DNA from: Diprion similis
Lineage: Eukaryota; Arthropoda; Insecta; Hymenoptera; Diprionidae
Length of the DNA: 64,000 nucleotides
NCBI RefSeq assembly: GCF_021155765.1
Contig: NC_060115.1
Location: 9,528,493-9,592,492 of the forward strand
Direction: 5' to 3'
The translations under genes were made by a program, and so were the position numbers. Within the stretch, counting starts at the first letter, position 1, and the number at the start of each line of letters is the position of its first letter. Positions 1 to 10,396 of the stretch are shown piece by piece. The notes under the pieces are model-generated. The model had not been told where the DNA came from. It saw nothing but the letters and a program-made list of their open reading frames with translations, and made no database searches.

Positions 1-1
1 T

Positions 2-3000
2 GGAAATAGAATTGCCATTCTAACGAGCCTGACTGAAGTGGTTGTACATTTATATATGCTTGACAAGGTACGTAAACTGCACATGAAGCAAATAATATAG
101 TTCATAATTGAGTGGAGCAATAAGCAGAAAAACATATTAATAACTACAAAAAAAAGGATTCAATTCAAGTTACGAAATTTTCAGAGGTAGATTGTTTTCA
201 GAATATGCAAATAATGACACAAATGAATATTTTCAGAGTAAACCAACACCGCAGACAATCAATACCCTGATAGAGCCATCTGTAATGGCTGTTGGGCCTT
301 TGCATTTAGCAGCAGCTTTGAATAACAGAGTATTATTTTGGAATTTAACAAAATTCAATTATGATCATCCCGTACATTTTGAAAGGGATTACTTAGGGAC
401 AGTTGAGAGCATATGCCTGAATCAAACTTTTGTTTCTGTTCTGTTTGACGGGAAGCTTCAGTTACACACTGTAAGTTTGCATGTTGTACATGCAAAATGT
501 AAGAGATAACGAATTAAAATCTTGGCGTTTTATTTTAGATAGAAACTGAACAGGACTCGGCGAACGGTGCAACTGAATCAAAAATATTTCCACAAACTAA
601 CACTTCGGATTCTAAAATAACGTGCCATGCTCTGTCACCTGACTTTTTAGTTTACGGAAATGATGTAAGACTTTCATCTCAAATAGAAATGCGGAATTTT
701 ACATACTGAATAAACTATATTTACTCACTGTTTTTAAATTGATTGATTTGATCTACTAATTAACGACATGCTTAACAGATGGGACGGATAGTTTATTTCT
801 ACTTGGAGGCATTTGATCAATCTAGCGAAATTACGCACATGAATGGGATCAAACAGATTTATCTAGATGCGAACGGAACACAGCTGTCTTTTATAGATGA
901 AAAATACGATGCATATGTTTACGATCCGATAAACGAAAACATTATACCAATACCAGAATGTCCAGATTCAATAGAAGGCATTATATGGGATCAAAATATT
1001 TTCGAACGTGGAGTATTTGCAGTATACAATCAAACCATTATCGTCACTTATATTTTTGTGAAATATCATATAGAAGGTATGCATAATTATTAAAATTATT
1101 GACACCAGCCATGAAGATGTAGTTGCGCAAAAGGGTTCCTCAAGGATATAATTTAGCACTTGCTTGTGAAGTTGAGGGTGGCGGCAAGCAATTCACACGA
1201 GTTGAATGACAACGTGACACATTGAAAATTATTGCTTTTGCTTTGGTATGGTAAAGCGTTACCTTTACAGGTTTCTTCAATAGGAACAAAAATAAGAATA
1301 CGTAAACTGTTTTTCAAAGTAAAATTCAGAAACTATATCACATGTATCCTAAGGTTTTTAAGCTCGGTTGAAAACAAATTATATCCCTTGATAAAATACG
1401 AATTTTTAATATCTGCAATCGTTTCAACTTTTTATAGATCTAGAAAGTACAAAGGTACGAAAACATCTGATCCATTCAATTAGTTCTAAAATCAGTTTTG
1501 CAATATTTTTTGAGTTGCGCAACCCACCTCTAATTCTGTTATGCAAATTTCGACTAACTTGACTATTGAAAATTTTGATTACAGAGATTAACGAGTACTC
1601 TCCCCATTCACTTGTTTCAAGTTTAGAAAATAACAACATTATATGATTGATGTCATTATTTTTCAGGAAGCAAAGTGGTAAAAGTCTCCCAGACAAAATT
1701 ACCTGTGGAAACTTTACCAATGCTGATGTATTCTGGCGAAGTAACATTAAGTACAGCTGGTAGTAGATTGACGCAACTAACGTTATCATCACACGAAGAA
1801 ATTGGTAATATTGTTGATATGAAAAGAATAGAGGAAATTTTAGAAAATCACCTCGCATGTAGAAGGTTTGCATTGTACATCATTTTATCTATTCTCGAGT
1901 TTTCAGAATCTTCACATTGAAGTGACCATTCTGTTTTTGAGTAGGTTTAAACATGCCTGGGACGCATGTGTCAAATTGAATGATCGTGAATGCTGGAAAT
2001 CTTTGGGAACAAGTGCATTGGCTAATTTGAACATAGAATTCGGTGAGCTAAAGTCACATTCACATTCACGTAGAGGATTATTTAGTAGCAAACATAAAAA
2101 TTACTTTGGATATTCATTCTGAATTTGTAAAATCTTTTTTCAACCATGCTTCGATGCTTTCATATACATATGCAACTTTTGTATATGGCTTATCTACCGA
2201 AATCTTAGATTTCTATCAATTTCTTATGGACAGAAATAACAACACTCATTTAACATAGTTATCCCGTTTGAAATGAAATGGTATTATAATGAGTGGTAGA
2301 ATTCTTCAATTCTTCATTGACAATCGTTTTCAGCATTACGAGTTTATAGGCACGTAGAAGATGTGTCAACTGTGTGGTCTTTGCAAAAGTTAGAGAACAT
2401 AGATGAACTCGCATTGTTATGTGGCCACACATCAACTTTACTGGGGGACTATAATCAAGCTGAAAAGTTCTTTTTACGCTCCTCCCAACCGGTTGAAGCT
2501 TTGAATTTAAGAAGAGATTTGATGCAATGGGAACAAGCTCTCAATTTAGCACAGAAATTAAAGCCAGAAGAAATTCCGTTCATTGCTAGAGAATATGCTC
2601 AGCAATTGGAATTTACGTAAGTCTTTTTGAAATCCCACGTGGCACATGCCATAGTTCATCAATATGAAAACATCAATAACTACCATAAATTTCAGCAAGC
2701 GAGAGACTTTGTAAATAGTAAAAAAATTATTGTTAGATGAGCTGTGGAACGTAACGTGTTCAGATTTATTATTGCAGAGGGAATTATCCAAAAGCTTTAG
2801 CTAATTACGAACGAGGATTGGTCGATAGTAACATTCAGTCGACTTTGGCCTTTCAAAATATCAATCATAGGAGTCAATGTCTTGCAGGCATTGCAAGAAT
2901 GTCTATAAGATGCGGAGACAGTAGAAAAGGTGTCGGCATAGCCATGGATGTGGACAGTCCACGGTCTCTAAGAAAAGAGTGCGCAGAAATTTTAGAAATA

Positions 3001-5491
3001 ATGAAGGTATTTGTCAAATTAGCCTATTCTACTATATGCTTTGATTTTAGCTTTCAACTCATTAATGTTTATACGAAGCCTTTTTATAATTATAGCAATT
3101 CAGTGAAGCTGCAGTTTTGTATGAAAAATCCGAATATTTTGATAAAGCTGCTTCAGCATACATAAAACTAAAAAACTGGCATAAGGTTGGTCAACTTTTG
3201 CCGCAAATATCATCTCCGAAAATTCATATTCAATTTGCTAAAGCTAAAGAACTTGAAGGAAAATATGAAGAAGCTGCGAAGGCATATGAAACTGCAAAGG
3301 ATTTTGATAATATAATTAGAATCAACTTGGATCATTTGAATAATCCTGGTAATATTTGTGTGTTGTCTTAATTATTGAATAAGAACTGACGTATAGTAAT
3401 GCAATATCATGAAATTGCAGCTAGAAGCGTGGAAATTGTTCAACAAACAAAGAGTATTGAAGGTGCTAAAATGGTAGCCAGATTTTTCCAAAGGATGAAT
3501 GACTACAATTCTGCCATTAAATTTCTGATTCTTTCCAACTGTCATGACGAGGCTTTCCAGCTGGCGAATCAACATGGAAAAATGGAACTATATGGAGATA
3601 TTTTAGTTACCACACTTGACAACGACAATGTTAGAATAGAAGATTTCAAAAGCCTTGCGATTCATTTTGAATCACAGAGAAATAGTCTATTAGCTGGGAA
3701 GTATTATTTTTATGCAAAGGAATACCAGAAGGTACGTTGAAGAATTTTTCTAGGTCCTATCTTTGTCAATTCATATACCTAATTTGTTCGTTTGTAAACA
3801 CACTGTATTGTGCTTTCCAATCTGAGTATAACTTTTTATATTTTAGGCCTTAAAACATTTGCTAAAAGCTGCTCAACTAGCCGCTGATGACGACGCTGCT
3901 CTTACATTATCAATAGATACTGTAGCATCATCAAAAGATGAAAAATTAGCAAATCAACTTATAGACTTTTTGTTAGGTGGTGATGGATTACCAAAGGATC
4001 CAAAATATCTCTTCAGACTGTATATGGCTAGGAAACAATACAGAGAAGCTGCGAAAACTGCTATCATTATTGCCAATGAGGAACAAATCAATGGTGAGTG
4101 AAAGTCTCTACAAAACGTTACAGCAGGTCTAATAATTGAAAGTTAGTATTGACAAATAGGTATTTATATTTGGACTAACGTATGCCAAGAAATTGAAAGA
4201 GTTTAAAATATACTTTCATTATTTTACAGGAAACTACAGAAATGCTCACGATGTACTATTTGGTATGTACCAAGAACTGAAGAGAAACAAAATCAACATA
4301 CCTTTGGAAATGCAAAATAATCTCAGGTTATTACATTCATATATACTGGTGCGCCTGCATGTGAAAAGAAACGACCATTTACGTGGTGCTCGAATGTTAG
4401 TAAGGGTAGCAAACAATATTTCAAAGTTTCCATCGCGTGAGTACTATTTACTTATTTATTTATTTTTTAAAAGCGCAAATTAGACTTTTACATACCTTTG
4501 ATGTCAATCTATTATATTAATTTCAGATATCGTTCCTATTTTGACCTCCACTGTGATAGAATGTCATAGGGCTGGTCTAAAGCATTCAGCCTTTAATTTT
4601 GCTGCAATGCTTATGCGCCCTGAATACCGATCTCAGATCGATGCAAAGTACAGTAAAAAGATTGAAGCCATTGTGAGGAAACCTCCAAAGACCAAGGACA
4701 ATGAAATGGAGAATGAACCATTGACACCATGTCCATATTGTAAACATAGATTACCAGAAACGGAAGTCACATGTGACAAGTGTAAAAACACAATACCCTT
4801 TTGCATAGCAACGGTAATGCTCTATGACAGTTACTAATATTACAGAATCAATTGCATCTATTTAGCAGTCGTTTTCGACTTTGTTAAGATTTGTTTACTA
4901 ATAACTTGGTATTTTTATGGAAAATACTATCGCTTCTATCTTGCGATCACATATTCGAATTAAATTTATCTGTGCTCAGGGTCGACATATTCTGGAAGAT
5001 GACTTTACAGTTTGCCCACAATGTGATTTTCCTGCTATTGCAACTGAGTTTTTGCGGTCAGTATTGTTATCGTAAACACATCTGTGTCAATTTATTATTT
5101 TATTCTTATTATCATAATACTCTGTACTCTATAGATACTTAGATACTCTGCAGATTATTTTCAATAGCCTGATTATGTTGAAACCACTCGTGAGACGGTA
5201 AAAATTGTAAAACTAGAAATATGCTGCGTGACGTCAAGTTGAAATCCAAACTTATACATATCAGGAGAAACAATTGCAAAATTTTTAAGATTTATCTCAC
5301 ACGTACACTCGTACTCTATCCCTTTATGTCTTTTTATTAATGAAGATTAATTTGGTTTTCTATACAGCATCATTGAAACAGAAGAAACATGTCCGATGTG
5401 TACAGAACATGTGGATCTTAACACGGTTTCGTCATCTGTCGATATACGACCATACCTTGATCTTCAAGATTCAAATATATCAAAGATTTAA
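2..5491 (+). CDS. WDR19: WDR19 / IFT144 (intraflagellar transport complex A protein), 5' end outside window
   Basis: Multi-exon gene, partial at its 5' end. Exons read: 2..67, 237..470, 539..664, 779..1076, 1667..1865, 1945..2042, 2334..2616, 2778..3006, 3096..3348, 3421..3731, 3847..4093, 4230..4436, 4527..4813, 4980..5056, 5368..5491. All junctions are GT-AG and keep one open frame of about 1012 residues ending in TAA; human WDR19 is about 1340, so roughly the first 330 residues (first beta-propeller) are missing. Visible parts are the end of the second propeller ([26 protein letters not shown]), a long TPR-like helical solenoid ([35 protein letters not shown]) and a C-terminal zinc-binding tail with four C-x2-C pairs (CPYC, CDKC, CPQC, CPMC). 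The family is an IFT-A subunit for retrograde transport in cilia and for loading membrane cargo; Drosophila Oseg6 is the counterpart. In insects expression is expected mainly in ciliated sensory neurons. Identification is firm; exact exon edges are by eye. Confidence -1.
4734..5463 (+). other. WDR19: WDR19 C-terminal zinc-binding segment
   Basis: Spans the last three exons. Cysteine pairs CPYC and CDKC lie in exon 4527..4813, CPQC in 4980..5056 and CPMC in 5368..5491. Such paired cysteines at the end of IFT-A WD proteins are read as zinc ribbons. The pairs sit about 15 to 30 residues apart across introns 4814..4979 and 5057..5367, and this regular spacing supports the exon joins. Confidence -1.
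5229..5236. promoter_or_regulatory. Perfect CRE palindrome TGACGTCA in a WDR19 intron
   Basis: An eight-base CREB/ATF consensus inside the last WDR19 intron (5057..5367). It is far from any obvious promoter and may be fortuitous. It is recorded because two other perfect copies in the window lie in promoter positions. Confidence -1.
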
Positions 5492-7500
5492 GCTATCTTT
5501 CCCATGGAATGCATCTAAAATCTGTTAATACATACTGGGCCATAAGTTGGAAAAATAATTTGACTGGCGGATCGTGCCTTAATTAGCTCAAAGTTTTATT
5601 GTTGTAACCACATATCACGGTAGAGTATAGATCATATGATGTAATGCAAACCACAAAGCATATAATGCAATTTTCAACAGTTTTAAGGACTTGAGTTGTA
5701 AACTGGAGTTGTGAGAGTATACATGTACTAAAGAAACCAATAATATTTTAACTTTAACAGATGAATTTGCAAGTTGTTAACTATTTACTTTAGTTGATAA
5801 TTTTGCAATTCTGATAATTGTGGTTTGTGTGTAAAATGTTTCAACACATATTCAAATTTTTGGAATTAGCAAGACTGTGAAGGTATTACTACGTTCATTT
5901 GTTTTTGAAAGCATCTTTTGTATTGTATTTCCAAAACTGCAGTTTCTCATTCACACTTACAATTAATTTAGCGCTTCAAATATAATTCTGACAATCAATA
6001 ATTGGTCTCCTACGACCTGCCTTTCATTTTATGTATATCTTTGTGCAATAGCTAAATCACATACATTAACTGCGGTGATTGATGTTGATATAATATTATG
6101 TAATTGTATCGTATTGAAATGGAAATCTGACCTATAAGTATTATAGTGTAGAAAAAAAATTAATATTATTTTATTGGATTTGAAAGAATATTTCACAATT
6201 TATAATATGCTGACTAAAGCCCTGTTTTGCAAAGAAAGCATATCCGTCATTTTTTGATATGTGATGTTCAATCATGGACAAGATATTACGTTATCAACGT
6301 TGGCAAAATAACAAGACACGCATGAATCATGTATCAAATTCGACCGTTGCCTATTCCTCAGAAAACAGACATTCATTTCATATCGAAAACAAAACAAAGT
6401 CGGAGTTCTAAACATTACTGGCCAAAATATAGTGGCTCAATAATGTAAGTTTTTTTATTATTAAATTGGTTCTAAGAAGTCACACTTACCAATAATCCCT
6501 CATGATTCCAATACTCTCACCGTCCCTAAGCTAAACTGCATATCCGCTATCGGTGTATGTACCTGAAGATAAATGAAAATTTTTTTTTATATTCCATTCA
6601 AACTTTTTCACATTTACTTCATGGAAACAGTTTTATTTAAATAGATTCTAAATCGATAGTGTTGCAAGTTTGATTCCTGAAATTTGCAGTGCATTGAAAT
6701 AATAAGTGTGTTCAAAATTGATTATCCATATTATAAGACTGTTCATTCAAACACAAAAATTCAATTTGCCGACGGTAGTATTGCTGTAATTTGATTTTGC
6801 TACTTCCTTCAATAAATTTATTCAATTATTAGTTTCATGTACCGTCTACACAATTAAGCTTACCTAGGCCATTTAAACCCTGTAGTACAAAGCACTAAAG
6901 TACACTTAGATGATTTATATTATCAAAGATTGTATACAACATACAATACATTTCACTCAAAATAGCAACCCTGCATGTATCATTGTGATTTATGAAAACA
7001 AACAACCACCGACTAATGATTATTATATATCTATTTAATAAACATGAAATTACTATTATGGACGACACTTTATTTACCTACATTAATTATAATGTAATAA
7101 CGGTACTGGGTATGATTATGAAAAAATCATAAAAAAAAAGTGAAAACTTCTGTGTTGCCGATTTAAACGAAAACTATTAAAAAAATTCTGTTTTGATGAA
7201 ACAATATCGTTTAGTGTTATAACGAAGGATGTGTCTTAAATTATCCCGGCGTAAATTGTGCCGTTTATATCCCTACTAAATTGTGCCTTTCCTTTGCAAT
7301 CGGCTAAGCAAGTCAATTCTACTGCAGAATAATTAGTAAGAACTCGGGTTTTGCTGTGAAAAACTGAACGGCTTGTTGTAGATCGCGGTACGAATGTATG
7401 TGCTTTAGAAATCGCAGAATTCAATTAATTCTTAAAATTATAAGCGCATTAAATATGAATTCTTTGTACTAATTTAAAAAGTATCAAAGTTTCTTCACCT
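5492..7500. other. WDR19 3' flank and intergenic spacer
   Basis: No convincing coding sequence on either strand. It is AT-rich and should include the WDR19 3' UTR. AATAAA occurs at 6811 and again at 7037; no canonical signal was noticed closer to the stop, so either the UTR is over 1.3 kb or a variant signal is used. A short open stretch on the minus strand at 7236..7424 has no recognisable features. Confidence -1.
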
Positions 7501-7614
7501 AAAAAAACGATTATTTTTAAACATGACTGGACTTGCCCGACGCGCGGTAACAATTGAATGACTCACGCCGTCGATGTATCGAAGATAAACGCGTATATCG
7601 CAGCTGTCGACTTC

Positions 7615-7627
7615 GAAACTTCTAGAA
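7615..7627 (+). promoter_or_regulatory. Heat-shock-element-like motif (GAAnnTTCnnGAA)
   Basis: Positions 7615..7627 form three alternating five-base units, GAA ac TTC ta GAA, matching the minimal HSF trimer site without mismatch; TTC at 7612..7614 abuts it. It lies about 280 bases upstream of the secreted peptide ATG, in a locally GC-richer stretch (7530..7660) with several CpG that looks like its promoter. Whether it is upstream of the start site or inside a 5' untranslated exon is unknown. Confidence -1.
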
Positions 7628-7687
7628 CGGGCTGCGTTCGTAAGTGACGCAAATCCGTTCCACTAGTTCCTTCTCTTTCTTTCAGTG

Positions 7688-7906
7688 ATGAGTCAAAGGC
7701 CAGAAAAGAATGGAGATATTGCGAACGTAGCCAGGAATCCCGCAGCTACGTCGTCGGTTGGATCGTCGAAGCAGAACGCGATCCGCATCGCCATTTCAGG
7801 TCATTGTAACGCGATTCCTCGTACAGTGCAGAGCACTAGGAAGCAAAGTTCTTCAAACTCGCAAGTTTCTTTATTCGCGAAAAAGTTCATCGCTTGGCAA
7901 AGATGA
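7688..7906 (+). other. Upstream ORF overlapping the peptide gene start (ATGA overlap)
   Basis: An ATG at 7688, just after a good splice-acceptor-like tract (ctttctttcag ending 7685), opens 72 codons rich in Ser, Asn, Arg and Ala. It ends in TGA at 7904..7906, and the peptide ATG is 7903..7905, so stop and start share ATGA. There is no recognised domain, signal peptide or membrane segment. It could be a regulatory upstream ORF, the first cistron of a dicistronic message, or chance. A second acceptor-like site (atttcag ending 7799) might remove part of it. Confidence -1.
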
Positions 7907-8160
7907 AAATTTCAACATCAGTTGTGCTGATACTCCTTCTGGCTGGCACTATCAACGTGGAAGCTGGTCCGTTAGCTGCTGGTATTTGCTACGCTGGATG
8001 TGCAGCCGTAGTGACTGCCTGTTTCGCCGCAGCCGGGTTCACCTTCGGCACCGTACCTGGTGCACAAATTGCGGCCGTCCCAGCCCTGGTCGCATGCAAT
8101 GCAGGATTCGCCACCTGCGAAGCTGCCTGCGTAGCAGCATTGCTCACGCCTACACCGTAA
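7903..8160 (+). CDS. Small secreted alanine-rich six-cysteine peptide (85 aa)
   Basis: Intronless ORF starting MKISTSVVLILLLAGTINVEA: a short charged start, a hydrophobic core and a likely signal-peptidase site after VEA near residue 21. The mature part, about 64 residues, is almost all small or hydrophobic residues with six cysteines spaced C-x3-C-x6-C-x24-C-x6-C-x3-C, a mirror-symmetric pattern. That suggests two helices held as a hairpin by disulfides, with a glycine/proline-containing middle (TFGTVPGAQ) as the turn. I recall similar uncharacterised short secreted proteins in arthropods and fungi but cannot name a function; an antimicrobial, cuticular or surface-active role is only a guess. 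The codon at 7894 upstream is TTG, so 7903 is the first ATG in frame. GC content is clearly above the surroundings, as for real coding sequence. The ORF call is solid; the biological role is unknown. Confidence -1.
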   Translation: MKISTSVVLILLLAGTINVEAGPLAAGICYAGCAAVVTACFAAAGFTFGTVPGAQIAAVPALVACNAGFATCEAACVAALLTPTP

Positions 8161-8573
8161 GGCAAGAATTGGAAGGAAATATCGCCAAAATATACCACCA
8201 ATGCAGCGTGAACTCTACCTACTACGCCGTAAATATTGTATTTCGAATGTATTAATCGAACGTACATGTAGCGAGCAAAACAAACTTGACGAAGATATCG
8301 AAGATGCATTACTTGTAACTTTTTTTTTTTGTAACGCGTATTAACGCGTAATAATATAATACACATTAATATAATAATTACTCGAACTCAGATGTCTCGA
8401 GAAAAATTTAATTTGAAGATATTGAAAATGTTGTGTTACTTGTAGATTTTTTTTCTCACGCATATCAGTAAATTCTGCTTTTCGAAATCTGTATTTTACT
8501 GTTTTTACGTACATGCAGGAATAGACAGAGTTTTAGAAATGGAAGCAATTACGAGCAATGTGCAGATGTTAGC

Positions 8574-8579
8574 AATAAA
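8574..8579 (+). terminator. Candidate poly(A) signal AATAAA for the secreted peptide gene
   Basis: First canonical AATAAA noticed after the stop at 8160, implying a 3' UTR of about 430 nt. The UTR contains T-rich and AT-rich runs. The site is not proven. Confidence -1.
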
Positions 8580-8599
8580 ATCGCGTCTTAATCACGTCA

Positions 8600-10190
8600 G
8601 TCAAGTTTCTATTTTCTGCACGTTTATAAACATAAATATGTATACAAACATACGGAATGTAAGAAATCAACTTCTGTGATCTCAGACATCCTTCAGATGT
8701 CATTCATATCTTGTGGTGTTATGAGAAATCTAGTCTACTCCTGCATTGGCGAAAAGTTTCATAATTTCTTTTCTACCATCACATCCCACAATCCTGATCA
8801 TCTTTATTTCACGTGTTAAACATCATTTTGTAGAATTAAATCCAGTTTTTTTTTATTATATTTAAAAAGTGTCCGATTCGTCTGTATTGTAATTTGATTT
8901 TAACATTATAAACAATTTTTGGCGATCATGACAGTTGAGATTTGTGCTATTCCCGGGAAGGCCAATCGATTAATCATAGATATTACGCCAATCGATTGCA
9001 TCAAGACAAATACAAATACATGACCGTTGAAAAATATTTCATTTAATGCTGCGATAAAGATTTGATATTGGTAGATTGCACAGAGTCTGGACAGTAGACA
9101 GTAGATCTCGGATCCGATCAAGTTGACCATTCCTATTCTATTCTTTTAGACTCAATTGTTTAGCTAACCACAGTGTCGACTAAAGATCAATATAAGATAG
9201 ATAAGATTTATATGTGCAGTAAAATGCTGCCACAGTCGTTAACTGAAGTAACTGTCAATGCATAATGAAAAACAATCATACGAGTAGATATTTTTCATCC
9301 ACAGAGTGGCAACAAAAATCGGAGTATCAAATTCTTCCCTGCCATTTTTTCATCATCAATACTTATTATTATGCTTCAGAAATAGTCATGTAAGTGCTGT
9401 TCAAGACAACTTGTAGAGAATGGTGTAATAAAATTAAAATGTTAGATCAAAGTGAAAAAATCGTTGATATCATCAAACTAATTTAGAACTTTGAGCATAT
9501 AATGTATGTACTTCTTTTGTTTAATCGTTTGTAGGTGTTTGTTAGTGATTTCCCGTCGTTTGTAAGTATATATAGTTCAGTTGTTATTAATAGAACAAAT
9601 TTGGCTAAGATATTCGCGTGACGTTGGCCTCTCATAGTTGCAATTTACAATCGAATTAAGTTCTGCTTATACAGAATCGTTTGTAGATCATTTATAGGTG
9701 ATTGTAAGTGATTTCGCGTCATTTGTAAGAGAAAGATCCGCTCTAGGTTGCGTTGCGTTATCTGACGCCTCAACTATAGAACTACGACCTGTATTGTAGA
9801 TCTGGAAAAACAAATTTTGCAATGCGCGTAGGCTTTGTGGGGCTTGTGGAGCCGTGCTTAGTAGGCTAACAAGCCGAGAAGTGTCGCAACGAGCACTGGA
9901 AAACGTGGAAAACTAAGGACGGTGGAGCGGATTGGGTAAAGTCTTAGGGAAATGGGGGAAAACAATAAGGCAAGCGGGGATCGAGCTCTTTGACGGCGAG
10001 GTGTATGTACTTGAATAAGTCTGTTTGTTTCCCCCGCCAAGTCACCGATTAGAGTAAGAAGTCCGTCTCCTACAGCTTGCTGCTTTCTCTGTCTAATTAG
10101 GGTTTGAGCCTTAAGCATCATTTACTGTATATGCTCTAAGGTTTGAGCTCAGTGCATGGACCGCGCAGTCTATCTATAAAGTCGCAAGTC
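8600..10190. other. Intergenic spacer between peptide gene and PGRMC
   Basis: No supported gene. It contains an imperfect direct repeat: 9523..9566 and 9675..9729 both begin aatcgtttgtag and end in a ttgtaag-type tail, with a gtgatttc core. The stretch 9800..10130 is GC-richer than its surroundings and open on the minus strand for 87 codons, but shows no recognisable protein feature. Confidence -1.
9523..9729. repeat. Imperfect direct repeat pair
   Basis: Unit one is 9523..9566 and unit two 9675..9729. They share cgtttgtag, gtgatttc and tcgtttgtaag/tcatttgtaag in the same order; the second has about ten extra bases. A tatatag motif follows the first unit at 9568. This could be a remnant of tandem duplication or of a mobile element. 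Confidence -1.
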
Positions 10191-10204
10191 TATGAGCAGT
10201 AAGC

Positions 10205-10396
10205 GACAGCAGCGCCAATGCGGCAGCAAACTAAAGTAAAAAGACGTTAACCAGTGACGTCATCTCAAGGTTTTCATCATCGTTTCCTTCCTCGCTTCCC
10301 GGCGAACATGCGAGCGCTGGTTGGGAATGCCGAAAACTGGGTTCGGTTGATCAGTTGTCTGTTGTCTGTTGTCGGAATCCGTCAGCCGCAGTGAAA
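10205..10396 (+). promoter_or_regulatory. PGRMC1: PGRMC promoter and 5' UTR
   Basis: A CCAAT box lies at 10214..10218 in agcgccaatg and a perfect CRE palindrome TGACGTCA at 10255..10262. An arthropod-type initiator TCAGTT at 10351 would start transcription around 10353, giving a UTR near 44 nt. CpG density is raised. There is no TATA box at the expected place. The motifs are seen directly; their use is inferred. Confidence -1.

Noticed and set aside
1424-1873. 149-codon minus-strand open frame overlapping WDR19
   Set aside because: It overlaps the real WDR19 exon 1667..1865 on the other strand and has no recognisable features.
9858-10121. 87-codon minus-strand open frame before PGRMC
   Set aside because: No domain, signal or neighbour supports it. 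It lies in a locally GC-rich stretch where open frames arise by chance.
10355-10396. N-terminal extension of PGRMC upstream of 10397
   Set aside because: It would require a non-ATG start. The ATG at 10397 gives the family-typical length.
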